Shown here piece by piece: positions 1 through 9,604 of a stretch of DNA of 64,000 nt; the first letter of the stretch is position 1, and each line of letters starts with the position of its first letter. Origin of the DNA: Chryseosolibacter sp964493505 (lineage in GTDB: Bacteria; Bacteroidota; Bacteroidia; Cytophagales; Cyclobacteriaceae); assembly GCA_964493505.1 (NCBI GenBank), contig CAZBNP010000003.1:1-64000 (forward strand). The letters run 5' to 3'. Both the position numbers and the translations under genes were made by a program. The notes beneath the pieces are model-generated. The model was not told where the DNA came from. It saw only the letters and a list, made by a program, of their open reading frames with translations, and searched no databases.

Positions 1-3000
1 GGAGAGACTTATATTTTAAGATGGACGACGAGCAACGGTGTCTGCGGCGACAGCTTTGATGAGGTGCGGATCAGGTTTGATCCGACGCCGGTTGTTGCAG
101 CGGCGGGAACAGACCAGGTAGTATGCGCAGCGTCGACCGCGCTGGCGGCGAATGACGCAGCCCCGGGAACCGGAACGTGGACGGTGGTTTCCGGTGCGGG
201 TGGTGGTTTTGTAGATCCCACCGATCCGCTGACAACGTTCCATGGTGTTACGGGTACGACCTATACATTACGGTGGACGGTCAGCAGTATCTATGGTATC
301 TGCACCGCTACGGCCGACGACGTTCAGGTTCAGTTCGAGCTACCGCCGACAATAGCAAACGCCGGACCCGATCAAAGCCATTGCGGGTCGCCTATTGTTC
401 AGCTGGCTGCGAATGCGCCGTTGGTAGGAACAGGAGTATGGACCGTAGAGAGCGGCACTGGTGGGACCTTCTCTCATGCTGCCGATCCGGATGCCACTTT
501 CGAAGGTGTTGCCGGAACGATCTATGTGTTGCGGTGGACGATCACTAATGGAACGTGTGTCCCCTCCGTGGATGAAGTAACCATCAATATGAAAAGCATT
601 CCGGATGTGCTGGCGTCGCCGGCGACACTGTGTTCCGGCACGAGTACCCATGTAGCGATCAGCAATCCGAACAGCGTTCCCGGTACAACCTTCGATTGGG
701 TGGTACACGCAGTTTCTAACGTAACAGGCGCATCGGCCGGTAGCGGCACCGTTATTAGCCAGACGCTGACCACAACCGACGGTATTTCACAGGGAACTGC
801 TACATACCGTATTACACCCGTGGCACAGGGCTGTGCCGGCATACCACTTGATGTCGTGGTTACCGTAGACCCCGCACCCGTCATCACTACGCCTGCCAGC
901 AGCCTCGTCGCAGAGATATGCAGCGGTGAGACACTGAACTTCACACCATCCTCAACCGTAGCAGGTACCACCTATTCGTGGACTGCAGTGTTTACGGGTT
1001 CACTTACCGGCGTAACCGCCAGCGGGAGTGGCGCCATCACCGACAACCCGGTAAACCCGGGAAACACGTCTGAGACAATCACCTACCATATCACCCCGAC
1101 GGTATCCGGATGTGCAGGTGCTCCTGTCAGCTATGTGGTCACGGTAAGGCCACGGCCGGACGTGCTGGCGGCAGACGAGACGATCTGCGCCGGTCAATCG
1201 ACGAGTATAGTCATCACCAACCCGAATGGTGTCGCGGGAACTACCTTTAGCTGGGTCGTTCACAGCAGTACAAATGTCAGCGGCGCCGTTGCCGGATCAG
1301 GAACAACTATCGGGCAGGTGCTGACGGCGACAGACGGGATCACTCCGGGAACCGTAGTGTACAGGATCACTCCCGCAGCGGGAAGCTGTACCGGCGACGT
1401 CCTCGATGTTACGGTATCGGTTACACCGGTTACTGTGATCAACAACAATCCGGCAGAATTCTCCCTGCAGATTTGCAGCGAAGAAACCTTGAACTTTCTG
1501 CCTTCGTCTACCATAGCCGGGACAACCTACTCGTGGACAACATCGATCTCCGGGCCGGTTAATTCCACATCGGTAACCGCCGCGGGCACCGGCGTGATCA
1601 ATGATACGCCGGTCAACACCGGTAATGTTGCGGGCACCATCACGTATCACGTCATACCATCGTACAATGGTTGCGATGGTAACCCGGTTAATATAGTAGT
1701 AACCGTGAAGCCACTTCCTTCCGCGTCCGCGTCCGACCTGACAATCTGCAGCGGCGAGACAGCCTTTATCACTATTGATTCCAGTCCGAAGAATGTAGCC
1801 GGCACAAGCTTTTCCTGGACAGCCTTACCCAGCGCCAATGTAACAGGTGCGAGCAGTGGAAACGGCTCGACGATCAGTCAGCAGCTTTCCACCACCGATG
1901 CCTTTACAGGTACGGTTGTCTACACCATCACCCCCTTCGCCAACGGCTGCGCAGGTCCGGCGGAGAACGTCACAGTCACCGTGAATCCCGTTGCAACGGT
2001 TGATGCCGGCGCTGACTTTCCGGTGTGCGAACCTACCTCGATCGATATCCCCGGCACGATTGGTGGCAGCGCGACGGTAGGAACCTGGTCGATTATTTCG
2101 GGAGCGGGTTCTATAGGAGGAAGTACTACGACCGGGGGCGTTGTAACCGCGACTTATACATTCGCCGCAGCCGATGTGGGAGGAGTTGTCGTGCTCCGGT
2201 TGACCTCTGATGATCCCGATGCCGCCGGACCATGTTCGATTGTGACCGATGACATTGAGATCACGGTAAACCAGGCACCGCGCGTAACGGTACCCGCCGA
2301 CTTCACGGTATGCGAGCCCCTTTCTATTCCGCTGACGGGCGACCTTGATCCGAGCGCGACGGCCGGGTCGTGGAGCGTGATATCCGGCGCGGGAACCCTT
2401 TCGGTCAGCAGTATCACCGGGGATATTGTTACCGCGAACTATACACCCGCATCAACCGACATAGGCAACACAGTAGCGTTCAGGCTGACCACCAACGATC
2501 CGGATGGCTTCGGTCCCTGTATGCCAGCGACGGACGACATTGTCATTACGATCAATGAATCCGCAAAGGTCGACGCCGGTCTGGCACAGGTAGTGTGTGA
2601 AGACGAAGTCGTGACACTAACCGGTAGCATCGGCGGAACCACATCCTCCGTTACCTGGAGTGGGGGAAGTGGTGCGTCGCAGTTTAGTGACCCTGCTCAT
2701 TATGTGTCGGACTACAACCTGACACCCGCCGACATCGACAACGGGACTATTACCCTGACGTTGACCACCGACGATCCCGACGGTGCCGGACCTTGCGGTC
2801 CTTCGTCGGACAATGTATTGGTAACCATCAACAGACTGCCCGTCGTCGGACTGGCTCCGGTGTCGCCCTTCTACGCCGAGAACTCGGATATGGTGTCGCT
2901 GGTCGGCTTCCCAAGTGTGCCGCCCGGCATCTATACCGGGCCTGGTATTCTCGCCGGCACCAACCAGTTCTATCCTTCCAACGCGGGAACCGGCTCGAAG

Positions 3001-5622
3001 GTACTCACCTACACGTATACAGATTTCAATGGTTGCACCAACTCCGCCTCTCAGACGACCATCGTGAACCCGTTGACGCAGATCGATTTTAATATTGCAG
3101 AGCCCAGCGGAGTCGATGAATTGGGCCGGCTTGTCATTTGCGGCAATTCAGGTCCCAACAACCTGTTGAGACTGGTTGGGATACCCGAGTGGAATTCCCC
3201 AGACTCCTGGGGGCTTGGCATGACCTTCTTCTGGAGCGACGACCCCGTTCTTAATCCTCGCATTGTAAACGATGGGTCAGCTTTTTTGATAAACACCAAA
3301 GACCTGCCGGGCGGAGAATATCAGATACAGTACATATTTACCAACACCCTCGGAGCCACGACTACGTTGACGAAGATTCTGAAGGTAAATTCTGCGCCTA
3401 AAGCGGTGATCGATGTGCCCAACAGTTGTATTGACGATGTTATTACACTCACGGATGTTTCTTCGATCCCCAATAACAGCTCTTCCGGCACGATCGTACA
3501 GTGGGCGTGGACGTATGGCGAGGGAGGAAACGGAAATGACGGTGTCTCCCGGAATCCCACGTATCAGTACATAGCGGAGGGACTCAAGACTCTCGGTCTT
3601 CGTGTAACAACCAACCAGGGATGTACCCACGACACAACCCGTGTAATCCGCATAAGTAATCCTCCGCGACCAGACTTTTCATGGAGTAAGATATGCGTAG
3701 ACACCGAGACCACCGAGTTCAGGGACTTGTCGAGTCCGGGACTTGGCAATATCATTCAATACTCATGGGATTTTGCCGATGGAGATACACTCGGCTTCGG
3801 GTCTCCCGCTAAAGTCGTTACCGGTAGTGCGAAGACATCGAATACCTACAAAGATCCTCACCACAAATACGACCTGTTTCAGGTGTACAATGTCAAACTC
3901 AGCATAAAGACTGACGACGGATGCGACAACTCCATCACTAAGCGGATCTACATTCTTGATTACAGTCAGCCCACCCCAACCGCGGGATACTATGAGAATT
4001 TTGAAGCCGGTAAGGGCACCTGGGTTGAGACGTCGTCGCATAGCGCGGCAGCGAAAGCCGGCGAGTATAGCTGGGTGTTTGGCACACCCGCTGGCGACAA
4101 GATTAACAGTGCCTACTCCGGCGTCAACGCATGGTGGACGGGAGCTAACCCCCATGCATCTTCCGACTTCAGTACATATTATCCGAACGACAGCACGGAA
4201 GTTACCGGTCCGTGTCTGAATCTCACCGGAATAGAAAGGCCGATGATCTCTCTCAATTACTGGTCTCACACGCAGGAGAACTTTGACGGCGCCGTGGTTC
4301 AATACTCCACTAACGGAGGTACTACATGGCGCACAATCGGCGATGCGGAGAGGAGAGGAATTAACTGGTACAACAGCAAGAACCTACCGGGTACGGTGGG
4401 CGGCGAAGATCGGTTTGCCTGGTCGGGCAAGACCAATGGCTGGAAGAATGCGAGATTCAGTCTGGATGAGATACCACCCGCCGAGCGCGATCTGGTCGTA
4501 TTAAGGATCGCTTTTGGTAGCAACAGCGACAACCAGCCTGACAGTGTATTGAACGGATTTGCGTTTGATGACATTTATGTCGGCGAGAAAAAACGCACAG
4601 TACTCGTGGAACAGTTCGTCAACAGCAACAATACCCCCAGCAACCAGGCGCGTAGCTATCTCGACAACTTATACGACAACCAGACAGCGGGAGGCCTGAA
4701 AGCGGAATCCGATTTTATAAAACTGCAATACCATATAGCAGCGATAGGAGGGGTTGATCAGTTACACGAGGATAACCCGGTGGATCCCAACAGCCGCGCG
4801 CTGGTTTACAAATTCGATACACCGCCGATAACGATAATGGATGGTGTACTCGGGCCCTCGCCGTACAATGGTTCGAACAACATACCGGTCGTGTTCAACG
4901 GCGACCATGCTCTGGTAACCGCGACAGAGATCGACCGTCGGGCACTTGATGATCCGAAGTTTGACATCAGTGTTGCTATTAACATGAGCCAATCGGCTGT
5001 CGAGCCACTTACCGCGGACGTAACGTTTACGTACCTGGATTCGATGAGCAGCCTCAGTTCGCCGCTCGCATTGCACGCGGCGCTTGTGGAGGGTAACATC
5101 GGCGGTAACCGGAATGTTTTGCGCAAGCTCTTGTGGCAAAGCGGAGGGCGGACCGAGACGATTACCTGGACGGAAGGCGATCACCTCACTATACCCATCG
5201 ACTATACTATTGATGTTCCGGTCACCGATCCCGCCAACCTGTACCTCATCGTGTTCGTGCAGGACAGGCTTACGAACTATATCCTGCAGTCGTCGATCAC
5301 GAAATTGCCTGCAAAAGAAGGAGCGACACCGGTGGGCATAGAGGATATTCCTTTTGACGCTGAGATCAGCGACATACGCGTATATCCCAATCCCGCATCG
5401 AGGTATGTCAACTTCGCGCTGGAGAATCCACTCGTCAGAGACTACACCTATCGGATAATCGACCAGCGAGGCGTTACCATTCAGGAAGGCGATCTGAATC
5501 ATGATTTGAGCACCCCGCAGGAAGTAGAGCTGACGCAATTCTCAAACGGGATGTACTTCGTGCAGTTCCGCCTCGCGAACCAGGTTGTTGTACACCGGAA
5601 GCTGGTGGTGATGAACCGGTAA
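1..5622 (+). CDS. Giant secreted Ig/PKD-like repeat protein with T9SS type A sorting domain (5' partial)
   Basis: The reading frame is open from base 1, so the start lies upstream of the window; 1873 codons are visible. From the N-side I see the end of one module and two full modules of about 85 aa (to about nt 600). Five beta-rich modules of about 93 aa follow, each with a Cys near both ends (nt 604-1990), then three modules sharing VCEP/VCED and DDP-GPC motifs (nt 1991-2838). Two PKD domains lie near nt 3400-3960 (WAWTYGEGG, YSWDFADGD). Next comes a MAM/jelly-roll-like stretch (nt 3990-4580), then a region resembling Omp28-type thioredoxin folds (VLVEQF, nt about 4590-5300) that lacks CxxC. 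The end is a type A sorting domain beginning VYPNPAS. Known: such domains direct export through T9SS and surface attachment or release. Inferred: a cell-surface adhesin or matrix protein. The ligand is unknown. Confidence 0.9.
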   Translation, partial: GETYILRWTTSNGVCGDSFDEVRIRFDPTPVVAAAGTDQVVCAASTALAANDAAPGTGTWTVVSGAGGGFVDPTDPLTTFHGVTGTTYTLRWTVSSIYGICTATADDVQVQFELPPTIANAGPDQSHCGSPIVQLAANAPLVGTGVWTVESGTGGTFSHAADPDATFEGVAGTIYVLRWTITNGTCVPSVDEVTINMKSIPDVLASPATLCSGTSTHVAISNPNSVPGTTFDWVVHAVSNVTGASAGSGTVISQTLTTTDGISQGTATYRITPVAQGCAGIPLDVVVTVDPAPVITTPASSLVAEICSGETLNFTPSSTVAGTTYSWTAVFTGSLTGVTASGSGAITDNPVNPGNTSETITYHITPTVSGCAGAPVSYVVTVRPRPDVLAADETICAGQSTSIVITNPNGVAGTTFSWVVHSSTNVSGAVAGSGTTIGQVLTATDGITPGTVVYRITPAAGSCTGDVLDVTVSVTPVTVINNNPAEFSLQICSEETLNFLPSSTIAGTTYSWTTSISGPVNSTSVTAAGTGVINDTPVNTGNVAGTITYHVIPSYNGCDGNPVNIVVTVKPLPSASASDLTICSGETAFITIDSSPKNVAGTSFSWTALPSANVTGASSGNGSTISQQLSTTDAFTGTVVYTITPFANGCAGPAENVTVTVNPVATVDAGADFPVCEPTSIDIPGTIGGSATVGTWSIISGAGSIGGSTTTGGVVTATYTFAAADVGGVVVLRLTSDDPDAAGPCSIVTDDIEITVNQAPRVTVPADFTVCEPLSIPLTGDLDPSATAGSWSVISGAGTLSVSSITGDIVTANYTPASTDIGNTVAFRLTTNDPDGFGPCMPATDDIVITINESAKVDAGLAQVVCEDEVVTLTGSIGGTTSSVTWSGGSGASQFSDPAHYVSDYNLTPADIDNGTITLTLTTDDPDGAGPCGPSSDNVLVTINRLPVVGLAPVSPFYAENSDMVSLVGFPSVPPGIYTGPGILAGTNQFYPSNAGTGSKVLTYTYTDFNGCTNSASQTTIVNPLTQIDFNIAEPSGVDELGRLVICGNSGPNNLLRLVGIPEWNSPDSWGLGMTFFWSDDPVLNPRIVNDGSAFLINTKDLPGGEYQIQYIFTNTLGATTTLTKILKVNSAPKAVIDVPNSCIDDVITLTDVSSIPNNSSSGTIVQWAWTYGEGGNGNDGVSRNPTYQYIAEGLKTLGLRVTTNQGCTHDTTRVIRISNPPRPDFSWSKICVDTETTEFRDLSSPGLGNIIQYSWDFADGDTLGFGSPAKVVTGSAKTSNTYKDPHHKYDLFQVYNVKLSIKTDDGCDNSITKRIYILDYSQPTPTAGYYENFEAGKGTWVETSSHSAAAKAGEYSWVFGTPAGDKINSAYSGVNAWWTGANPHASSDFSTYYPNDSTEVTGPCLNLTGIERPMISLNYWSHTQENFDGAVVQYSTNGGTTWRTIGDAERRGINWYNSKNLPGTVGGEDRFAWSGKTNGWKNARFSLDEIPPAERDLVVLRIAFGSNSDNQPDSVLNGFAFDDIYVGEKKRTVLVEQFVNSNNTPSNQARSYLDNLYDNQTAGGLKAESDFIKLQYHIAAIGGVDQLHEDNPVDPNSRALVYKFDTPPITIMDGVLGPSPYNGSNNIPVVFNGDHALVTATEIDRRALDDPKFDISVAINMSQSAVEPLTADVTFTYLDSMSSLSSPLALHAALVEGNIGGNRNVLRKLLWQSGGRTETITWTEGDHLTIPIDYTIDVPVTDPANLYLIVFVQDRLTNYILQSSITKLPAKEGATPVGIEDIPFDAEISDIRVYPNPASRYVNFALENPLVRDYTYRIIDQRGVTIQEGDLNHDLSTPQEVELTQFSNGMYFVQFRLANQVVVHRKLVVMNR

Positions 5623-5634
5623 CGAATCGCGGGG

Positions 5635-7563
5635 TCAGAACTTCCGCAAGGCCAGCGACTCCTTCAGGTCAGCAACCACACCGTTGCATGCTTCGATGAA
5701 GTGTTCGGTAGTTTTGGTCAGGGCGGGAAGATCATTCTTTTGTTCCGCACTCTCTTCTATGTGCGCAACCGTCTTCCGAAGACTCTCGATACCCATGAGA
5801 CCAAAGGAGGGCTTGATCTGATGTGCGAGTTGCGCAAGTCTTTTCCAATCCCCTTTTTCGATCGATTCGCGCATACCCGTAAGTATCGGGGGAATACTCT
5901 GAATGAAGGTTTGTATCATCTCCTCCAGGAATTCCTCGTTGTTGCTTGACATGGAGCGGAGGTAGCTAAGGTCGAATCCCGATTTCCGGGTGGTCGGCAC
6001 GTTCTTAAGGATACCGTTCCTGGGTATTTCGACCTTGATCTCCCAGGATATTTTCCTGAATAAATCGTCGGGCGTAAACGGCTTGGGAAGGTAGTCGTTC
6101 ATCCCCGCCGCGAGGCATTTTTCAATGTCGCTTTTTGTGGCATTCGCGGTCAATGCTACGATGGGGATATTCCGCATTCCGGAATCCATCATTCGTATAG
6201 CCCGCGTTGTCTCGTATCCATCCATAACCGGCATCTGGACATCCATCAGAACAACATCATAGGAGTTATATTTGATCTTCTCTATAGCGACCAGGCCGTT
6301 TTCCGCAACATCGACGGCGCAGTTCCATTGGTGCAGAATACTCTTTGCGTATAGCCGGTTGATGTCGTTGTCTTCCACGAGCAGCACCTTCATTCCACTG
6401 AGGTGCCTGTCGGCAGACGATCCGGACGTTTCCGGTTCCACCGCCGCCTTCCCCCTGCCCGACTTTGCAAACGCGTATGGAATTTTAACGGTAAACGTTG
6501 AGCCCTTGTGCTCTTTACTCGATACTTCTATCACCCCTTTTTGAAGCTCGACGAGCTGTTTCACGATGGTAAGGCCCAGTCCGCTGCCGCCGTACTTCCG
6601 GGTAACGCTGGCATCGGCCTGGCTGAAGCTTTCAAAAATCGTATCGAGTTTGCCGTGAGGCACGCCTACGCCGGTGTCTATAACTTGTATCTTTACAGTG
6701 TATCCTGTTTTCTTTTTGTCTTCGGCCGAGCAGGTAACCTGGATGCTTCCGGAGTGGGTGAACTTTACAGCGTTGCTGATCAGGTTGATCAGTATCTGGT
6801 TGAGACGCACCGGATCGCCGAGCAGAAGGCGGTTAAGCGATGGTTGCACCCGGTATTCGAGCGAAATTCCTTTTTCTTTCGCGTGATACGCAAACATTCC
6901 GATCAGGGGAGGCAGCAGGTCGTGCAGGTTGAAGGGAATTTTTTCAAACCGGAATTTACCCGAGTCAATGGCGGCTACGTCGAGAATGTCATTGATAATT
7001 ACCTTCAGGTTTTCCGCGGAATGTTGAATGGCATTGAGGTAGGTGGCTCGCTCTTCCGGGCTTGAGTCCTGGCTCAGGAGGCTGGCCATTCCCGCGATCC
7101 CGTTGATTGGGGTTCTGATTTCGTGGCTGATGTTGGCGAGGAACAGCTCTTTTGCTTTCTGCAGGCGGAGGAGCTCTTCAGCATCGCGCTTGCGCTGGGT
7201 GATATCGCGGCAGTCCAGAATAAACCCTTCGAGTCCTACTTTATGTTTGAGATTGATTGCGTTGAATTCCAGAAACTTATATGACTTGTCCTTACAGAGA
7301 AATTGTATTTCCACTTTCTCGGTATAGGCTCTTTTCTCGCTTTGCCTGAATTTCTTCCTGAGTTGATCGACAGTGGCGGGGGGGACATATTCGAAGATAT
7401 TTTTCCCCGTGAGCATTTTTGCCCTGTAACCCAGGGTGGGTCTGACTGAAGAATTGTGATAATGGATATTGCCCTGAAAGTCTACGACGAATATTACATC
7501 CGATCCGTCTTCGACGACGGCTGCGTAAAAGGATCCTTTTCGAAGGTATTGTTTGAAGGTCAT
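5635..7563 (-). CDS. PAS-domain hybrid histidine kinase with receiver and Hpt domains
   Basis: The protein has 642 aa. It has an N-terminal PAS domain (about 10-125), a HisKA dimerisation domain with phospho-accepting His147 in SHEIRTP, and a HATPase domain with N box (NLISNAVKF), G1 (DTGVG) and G2 (GGSGLGL). A receiver domain follows, with Asp441 in LMDVQMPVMDG and a KPF lysine, and a C-terminal Hpt domain with His581 in AHQIKP. No membrane segment or signal peptide is visible, so it should sense a cytoplasmic signal. The full His-Asp-His relay sits in one polypeptide. The start codon overlaps the stop of the upstream sigma-54 response regulator by 4 bp (ATGA), so the two are translationally coupled and probably cognate. 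The signal and the regulon cannot be read from the sequence. Confidence 0.93.
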   Translation of the reverse strand: MTFKQYLRKGSFYAAVVEDGSDVIFVVDFQGNIHYHNSSVRPTLGYRAKMLTGKNIFEYVPPATVDQLRKKFRQSEKRAYTEKVEIQFLCKDKSYKFLEFNAINLKHKVGLEGFILDCRDITQRKRDAEELLRLQKAKELFLANISHEIRTPINGIAGMASLLSQDSSPEERATYLNAIQHSAENLKVIINDILDVAAIDSGKFRFEKIPFNLHDLLPPLIGMFAYHAKEKGISLEYRVQPSLNRLLLGDPVRLNQILINLISNAVKFTHSGSIQVTCSAEDKKKTGYTVKIQVIDTGVGVPHGKLDTIFESFSQADASVTRKYGGSGLGLTIVKQLVELQKGVIEVSSKEHKGSTFTVKIPYAFAKSGRGKAAVEPETSGSSADRHLSGMKVLLVEDNDINRLYAKSILHQWNCAVDVAENGLVAIEKIKYNSYDVVLMDVQMPVMDGYETTRAIRMMDSGMRNIPIVALTANATKSDIEKCLAAGMNDYLPKPFTPDDLFRKISWEIKVEIPRNGILKNVPTTRKSGFDLSYLRSMSSNNEEFLEEMIQTFIQSIPPILTGMRESIEKGDWKRLAQLAHQIKPSFGLMGIESLRKTVAHIEESAEQKNDLPALTKTTEHFIEACNGVVADLKESLALRKF

Positions 7564-8921
7564 ATTCCAGCGGCGTCCATTTCTTTCAGATAGCGATAGA
7601 GAGAAGACTTGCCGACGTCGAGCCGTCGGGCGACTTCGAGAACGTTGTTGTCGTGTTTATTCAGGTAGTGGCGGATGATCCGGTACATATATTCCTGCAT
7701 GGTCATCTCCTGGTAAAGAAAGGATTCTATACGCGCCGACGAATTGAAGCTTATATCCTGCGGCTTTATTTCCTCGTCGGCAGCCATTACCGCCGCCAGT
7801 TCAATGATTGATTTCAGTTCCCTGATATTACCGGGAAACGGATACCGCATCAATTTTTCCTGCGCGTCCTCGTTTATTTTGAAACGGGGCATCTGATTGT
7901 CGTTCGTGAACTGGTCGAGAAAGTGTCTTGCGATCAGGATCACGTCATTTCCCCGTTCGCGCAGGGGGGGGAGTTGAATGGGCAGACCCAGCAGGCGGTA
8001 ATACAGATCTTCGCGGAACCTTCCGGCTTTGACTTCTTCAGCGAGGTCTTTGTGTGTTGCCGAAATGATGCGCACGTCGAGTTTGATCACCTGATTTCCG
8101 CCGATCCGGGTCACTTCTCTTTCCTGGAGTACACGCAGCATTTTGGCCTGGAGGCTTGCTTCCATGTCTCCGATTTCGTCGAGAAAGATCGTGCCGCCGT
8201 CGGCTTCTTCGAATTTACCGATCCTGCGGGTTGTGGCGCCGGTAAACGAGCCCTTCTCGTGGCCGAATAGCTCACTCTCAATCAATTCCCGAGGAATAGC
8301 CGCGATATTCACCGCGACGAAGGGTTTGTTCCTGCGTTTCGAATTGTAGTGGATAGCTTTCGCGATGAGTTCCTTTCCGGTACCGGTTTCTCCCGACACC
8401 GATACCGAGATGTTGGTTGAGCAGGCTTTTTCCAGCAGGCCGAAGATCTGCTTGATCGCAGTGCTGGTGCCGACGATGCTTTTTTCAAACTCGTATTTTT
8501 CGGAGATCTCCTTCTTCAGATGATGGATCTGCCTGATGAGTGACGTCTTGTTTCGCGCATTGTTGATCGCGTTGAGGATGCGGTCTTTTGTCTCCTGGTC
8601 TTTGGTAATGTAATCGTATGCACCAAGCTTCAGCAATTCGACAGCCGTTCCGATCTTTTCCTGCGCTGATACGATGATCACGCTGATGTTCGGGTCGTAA
8701 CTTCGGATTTCGTTTAGTACGGTCTCACCGGCCATATCGGGCAATGAGTAGTCCAGTGTAATGATTGATGGATTCTTGTGGAGATTATCGAGGCAGTCCT
8801 TACCGGACGTGTAGAACTCTACTTCGAAGTCGGGATTAAGCCCGAGAACATATTTCATAAACTTTGCGTAGGCTGGGTCATCTTCTACAACAAAAATTTT
8901 GACCGGGTCCTTTTCGTACAT
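7560..8921 (-). CDS. Sigma-54-dependent response regulator (NtrC family)
   Basis: 453 aa from the chosen ATG at 8921. An ATG 54 bp further upstream would add a tail unlike a receiver domain. The receiver domain is at about 1-120, with phospho-acceptor Asp57 in ITLDYSLPD. The AAA+ domain at about 145-390 has Walker A GETGTGKE (about 177-184), the sigma-54 contact loop GSFTGA, and Walker B GTIFLDEIGD. A Fis-type helix-turn-helix occupies the last 25 residues (VARRLDVGKSSLYRYL). Known: this family opens RpoN promoters after phosphorylation. It is the first gene of a two-gene operon with the hybrid kinase, and it is divergent from the rhomboid gene across 123 bp. The target promoters are unknown. 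Confidence 0.95.
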   Translation of the reverse strand: MYEKDPVKIFVVEDDPAYAKFMKYVLGLNPDFEVEFYTSGKDCLDNLHKNPSIITLDYSLPDMAGETVLNEIRSYDPNISVIIVSAQEKIGTAVELLKLGAYDYITKDQETKDRILNAINNARNKTSLIRQIHHLKKEISEKYEFEKSIVGTSTAIKQIFGLLEKACSTNISVSVSGETGTGKELIAKAIHYNSKRRNKPFVAVNIAAIPRELIESELFGHEKGSFTGATTRRIGKFEEADGGTIFLDEIGDMEASLQAKMLRVLQEREVTRIGGNQVIKLDVRIISATHKDLAEEVKAGRFREDLYYRLLGLPIQLPPLRERGNDVILIARHFLDQFTNDNQMPRFKINEDAQEKLMRYPFPGNIRELKSIIELAAVMAADEEIKPQDISFNSSARIESFLYQEMTMQEYMYRIIRHYLNKHDNNVLEVARRLDVGKSSLYRYLKEMDAAGI

Positions 8922-9044
8922 GCAATAGTTTTTGATGGTTAATATAGGTGGAAATTTAGCGTAAAGAAACCACAAAAATAAGCTTTCATGGAAAGTGTAT
9001 TCGATGTAATTTAGTTATTTGCACTTCAATCCATCACCTAGTTC

Positions 9045-9602
9045 ATGAGTCAGTCGTGGTTCGGGAGTTCTAATGTTCCCTTCCGGTTAGTCTTTCTGAT
9101 GTGGGCCGCATTTTACCTGGAGGTTCAGTTCGGATACCCGTTAAGTGTGTTCGGGATAGTACCCCATACGCTGTGGGGGCTGGTCGGAATATTCACGGCG
9201 CCTTTGCTCCACGGCAGCCTGAATCACCTGGTTTCCAACACGATTCCCTTACTGTTTCTGGGTACGGTCCTGTCCTTCTTTTATGATCGGATCGCCGGTA
9301 CCGTATTTTTTAGGGCATACATTTGGACCAACGTGCTTGTTTGGATCTTCGGAAGACAGGAAGCAAACCACATTGGCGCCAGCGGTGTCGTTTACGGGTT
9401 AGCTTTCTTTTTGATATTTTTCGGCATCTTTAGAAGAGACTTCCGCTCGATGCTGATTTCGTTGGTAGTGATCGTGTTGTATGGCGGAGTGATTTACGGT
9501 GTGTTGCCCACCGATCCGCGGATATCCTGGGAATCGCACTTCTCGGGCGCACTTGTCGGAGTATATACGGCAATACAACTCAGCTCACAGAAAAAAGTTT
9601 GA
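9045..9602 (+). CDS. Rhomboid family intramembrane serine protease
   Basis: 185 aa with about six hydrophobic segments. Family landmarks are present: the HGSLNHLVSN loop (His and Asn of the oxyanion region), the catalytic serine in GASGVVYG (Ser113), and the catalytic histidine in WESHFSGALVG (His165). Known: rhomboids cleave substrate helices inside the inner membrane. The substrate is unknown here. The stop codon region touches holA (ATG at 9605), so the pair is probably co-transcribed. It is a compact rhomboid without an added cytoplasmic domain. Confidence 0.93.
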   Translation: MSQSWFGSSNVPFRLVFLMWAAFYLEVQFGYPLSVFGIVPHTLWGLVGIFTAPLLHGSLNHLVSNTIPLLFLGTVLSFFYDRIAGTVFFRAYIWTNVLVWIFGRQEANHIGASGVVYGLAFFLIFFGIFRRDFRSMLISLVVIVLYGGVIYGVLPTDPRISWESHFSGALVGVYTAIQLSSQKKV

Positions 9603-9604
9603 TT

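Noticed and set aside
4762..5538. 258-aa minus-strand frame under the giant repeat protein
   Set aside because: Shadow of the coding strand, rich in Arg, with no recognisable motif.
6508..7065. 185-aa plus-strand frame inside the histidine kinase gene
   Set aside because: It covers the HATPase region of a clear gene on the other strand and has no own features.
8922..8975. Upstream start of the sigma-54 regulator
   Set aside because: The added 18 residues precede a receiver domain that normally begins within a few residues of the start.
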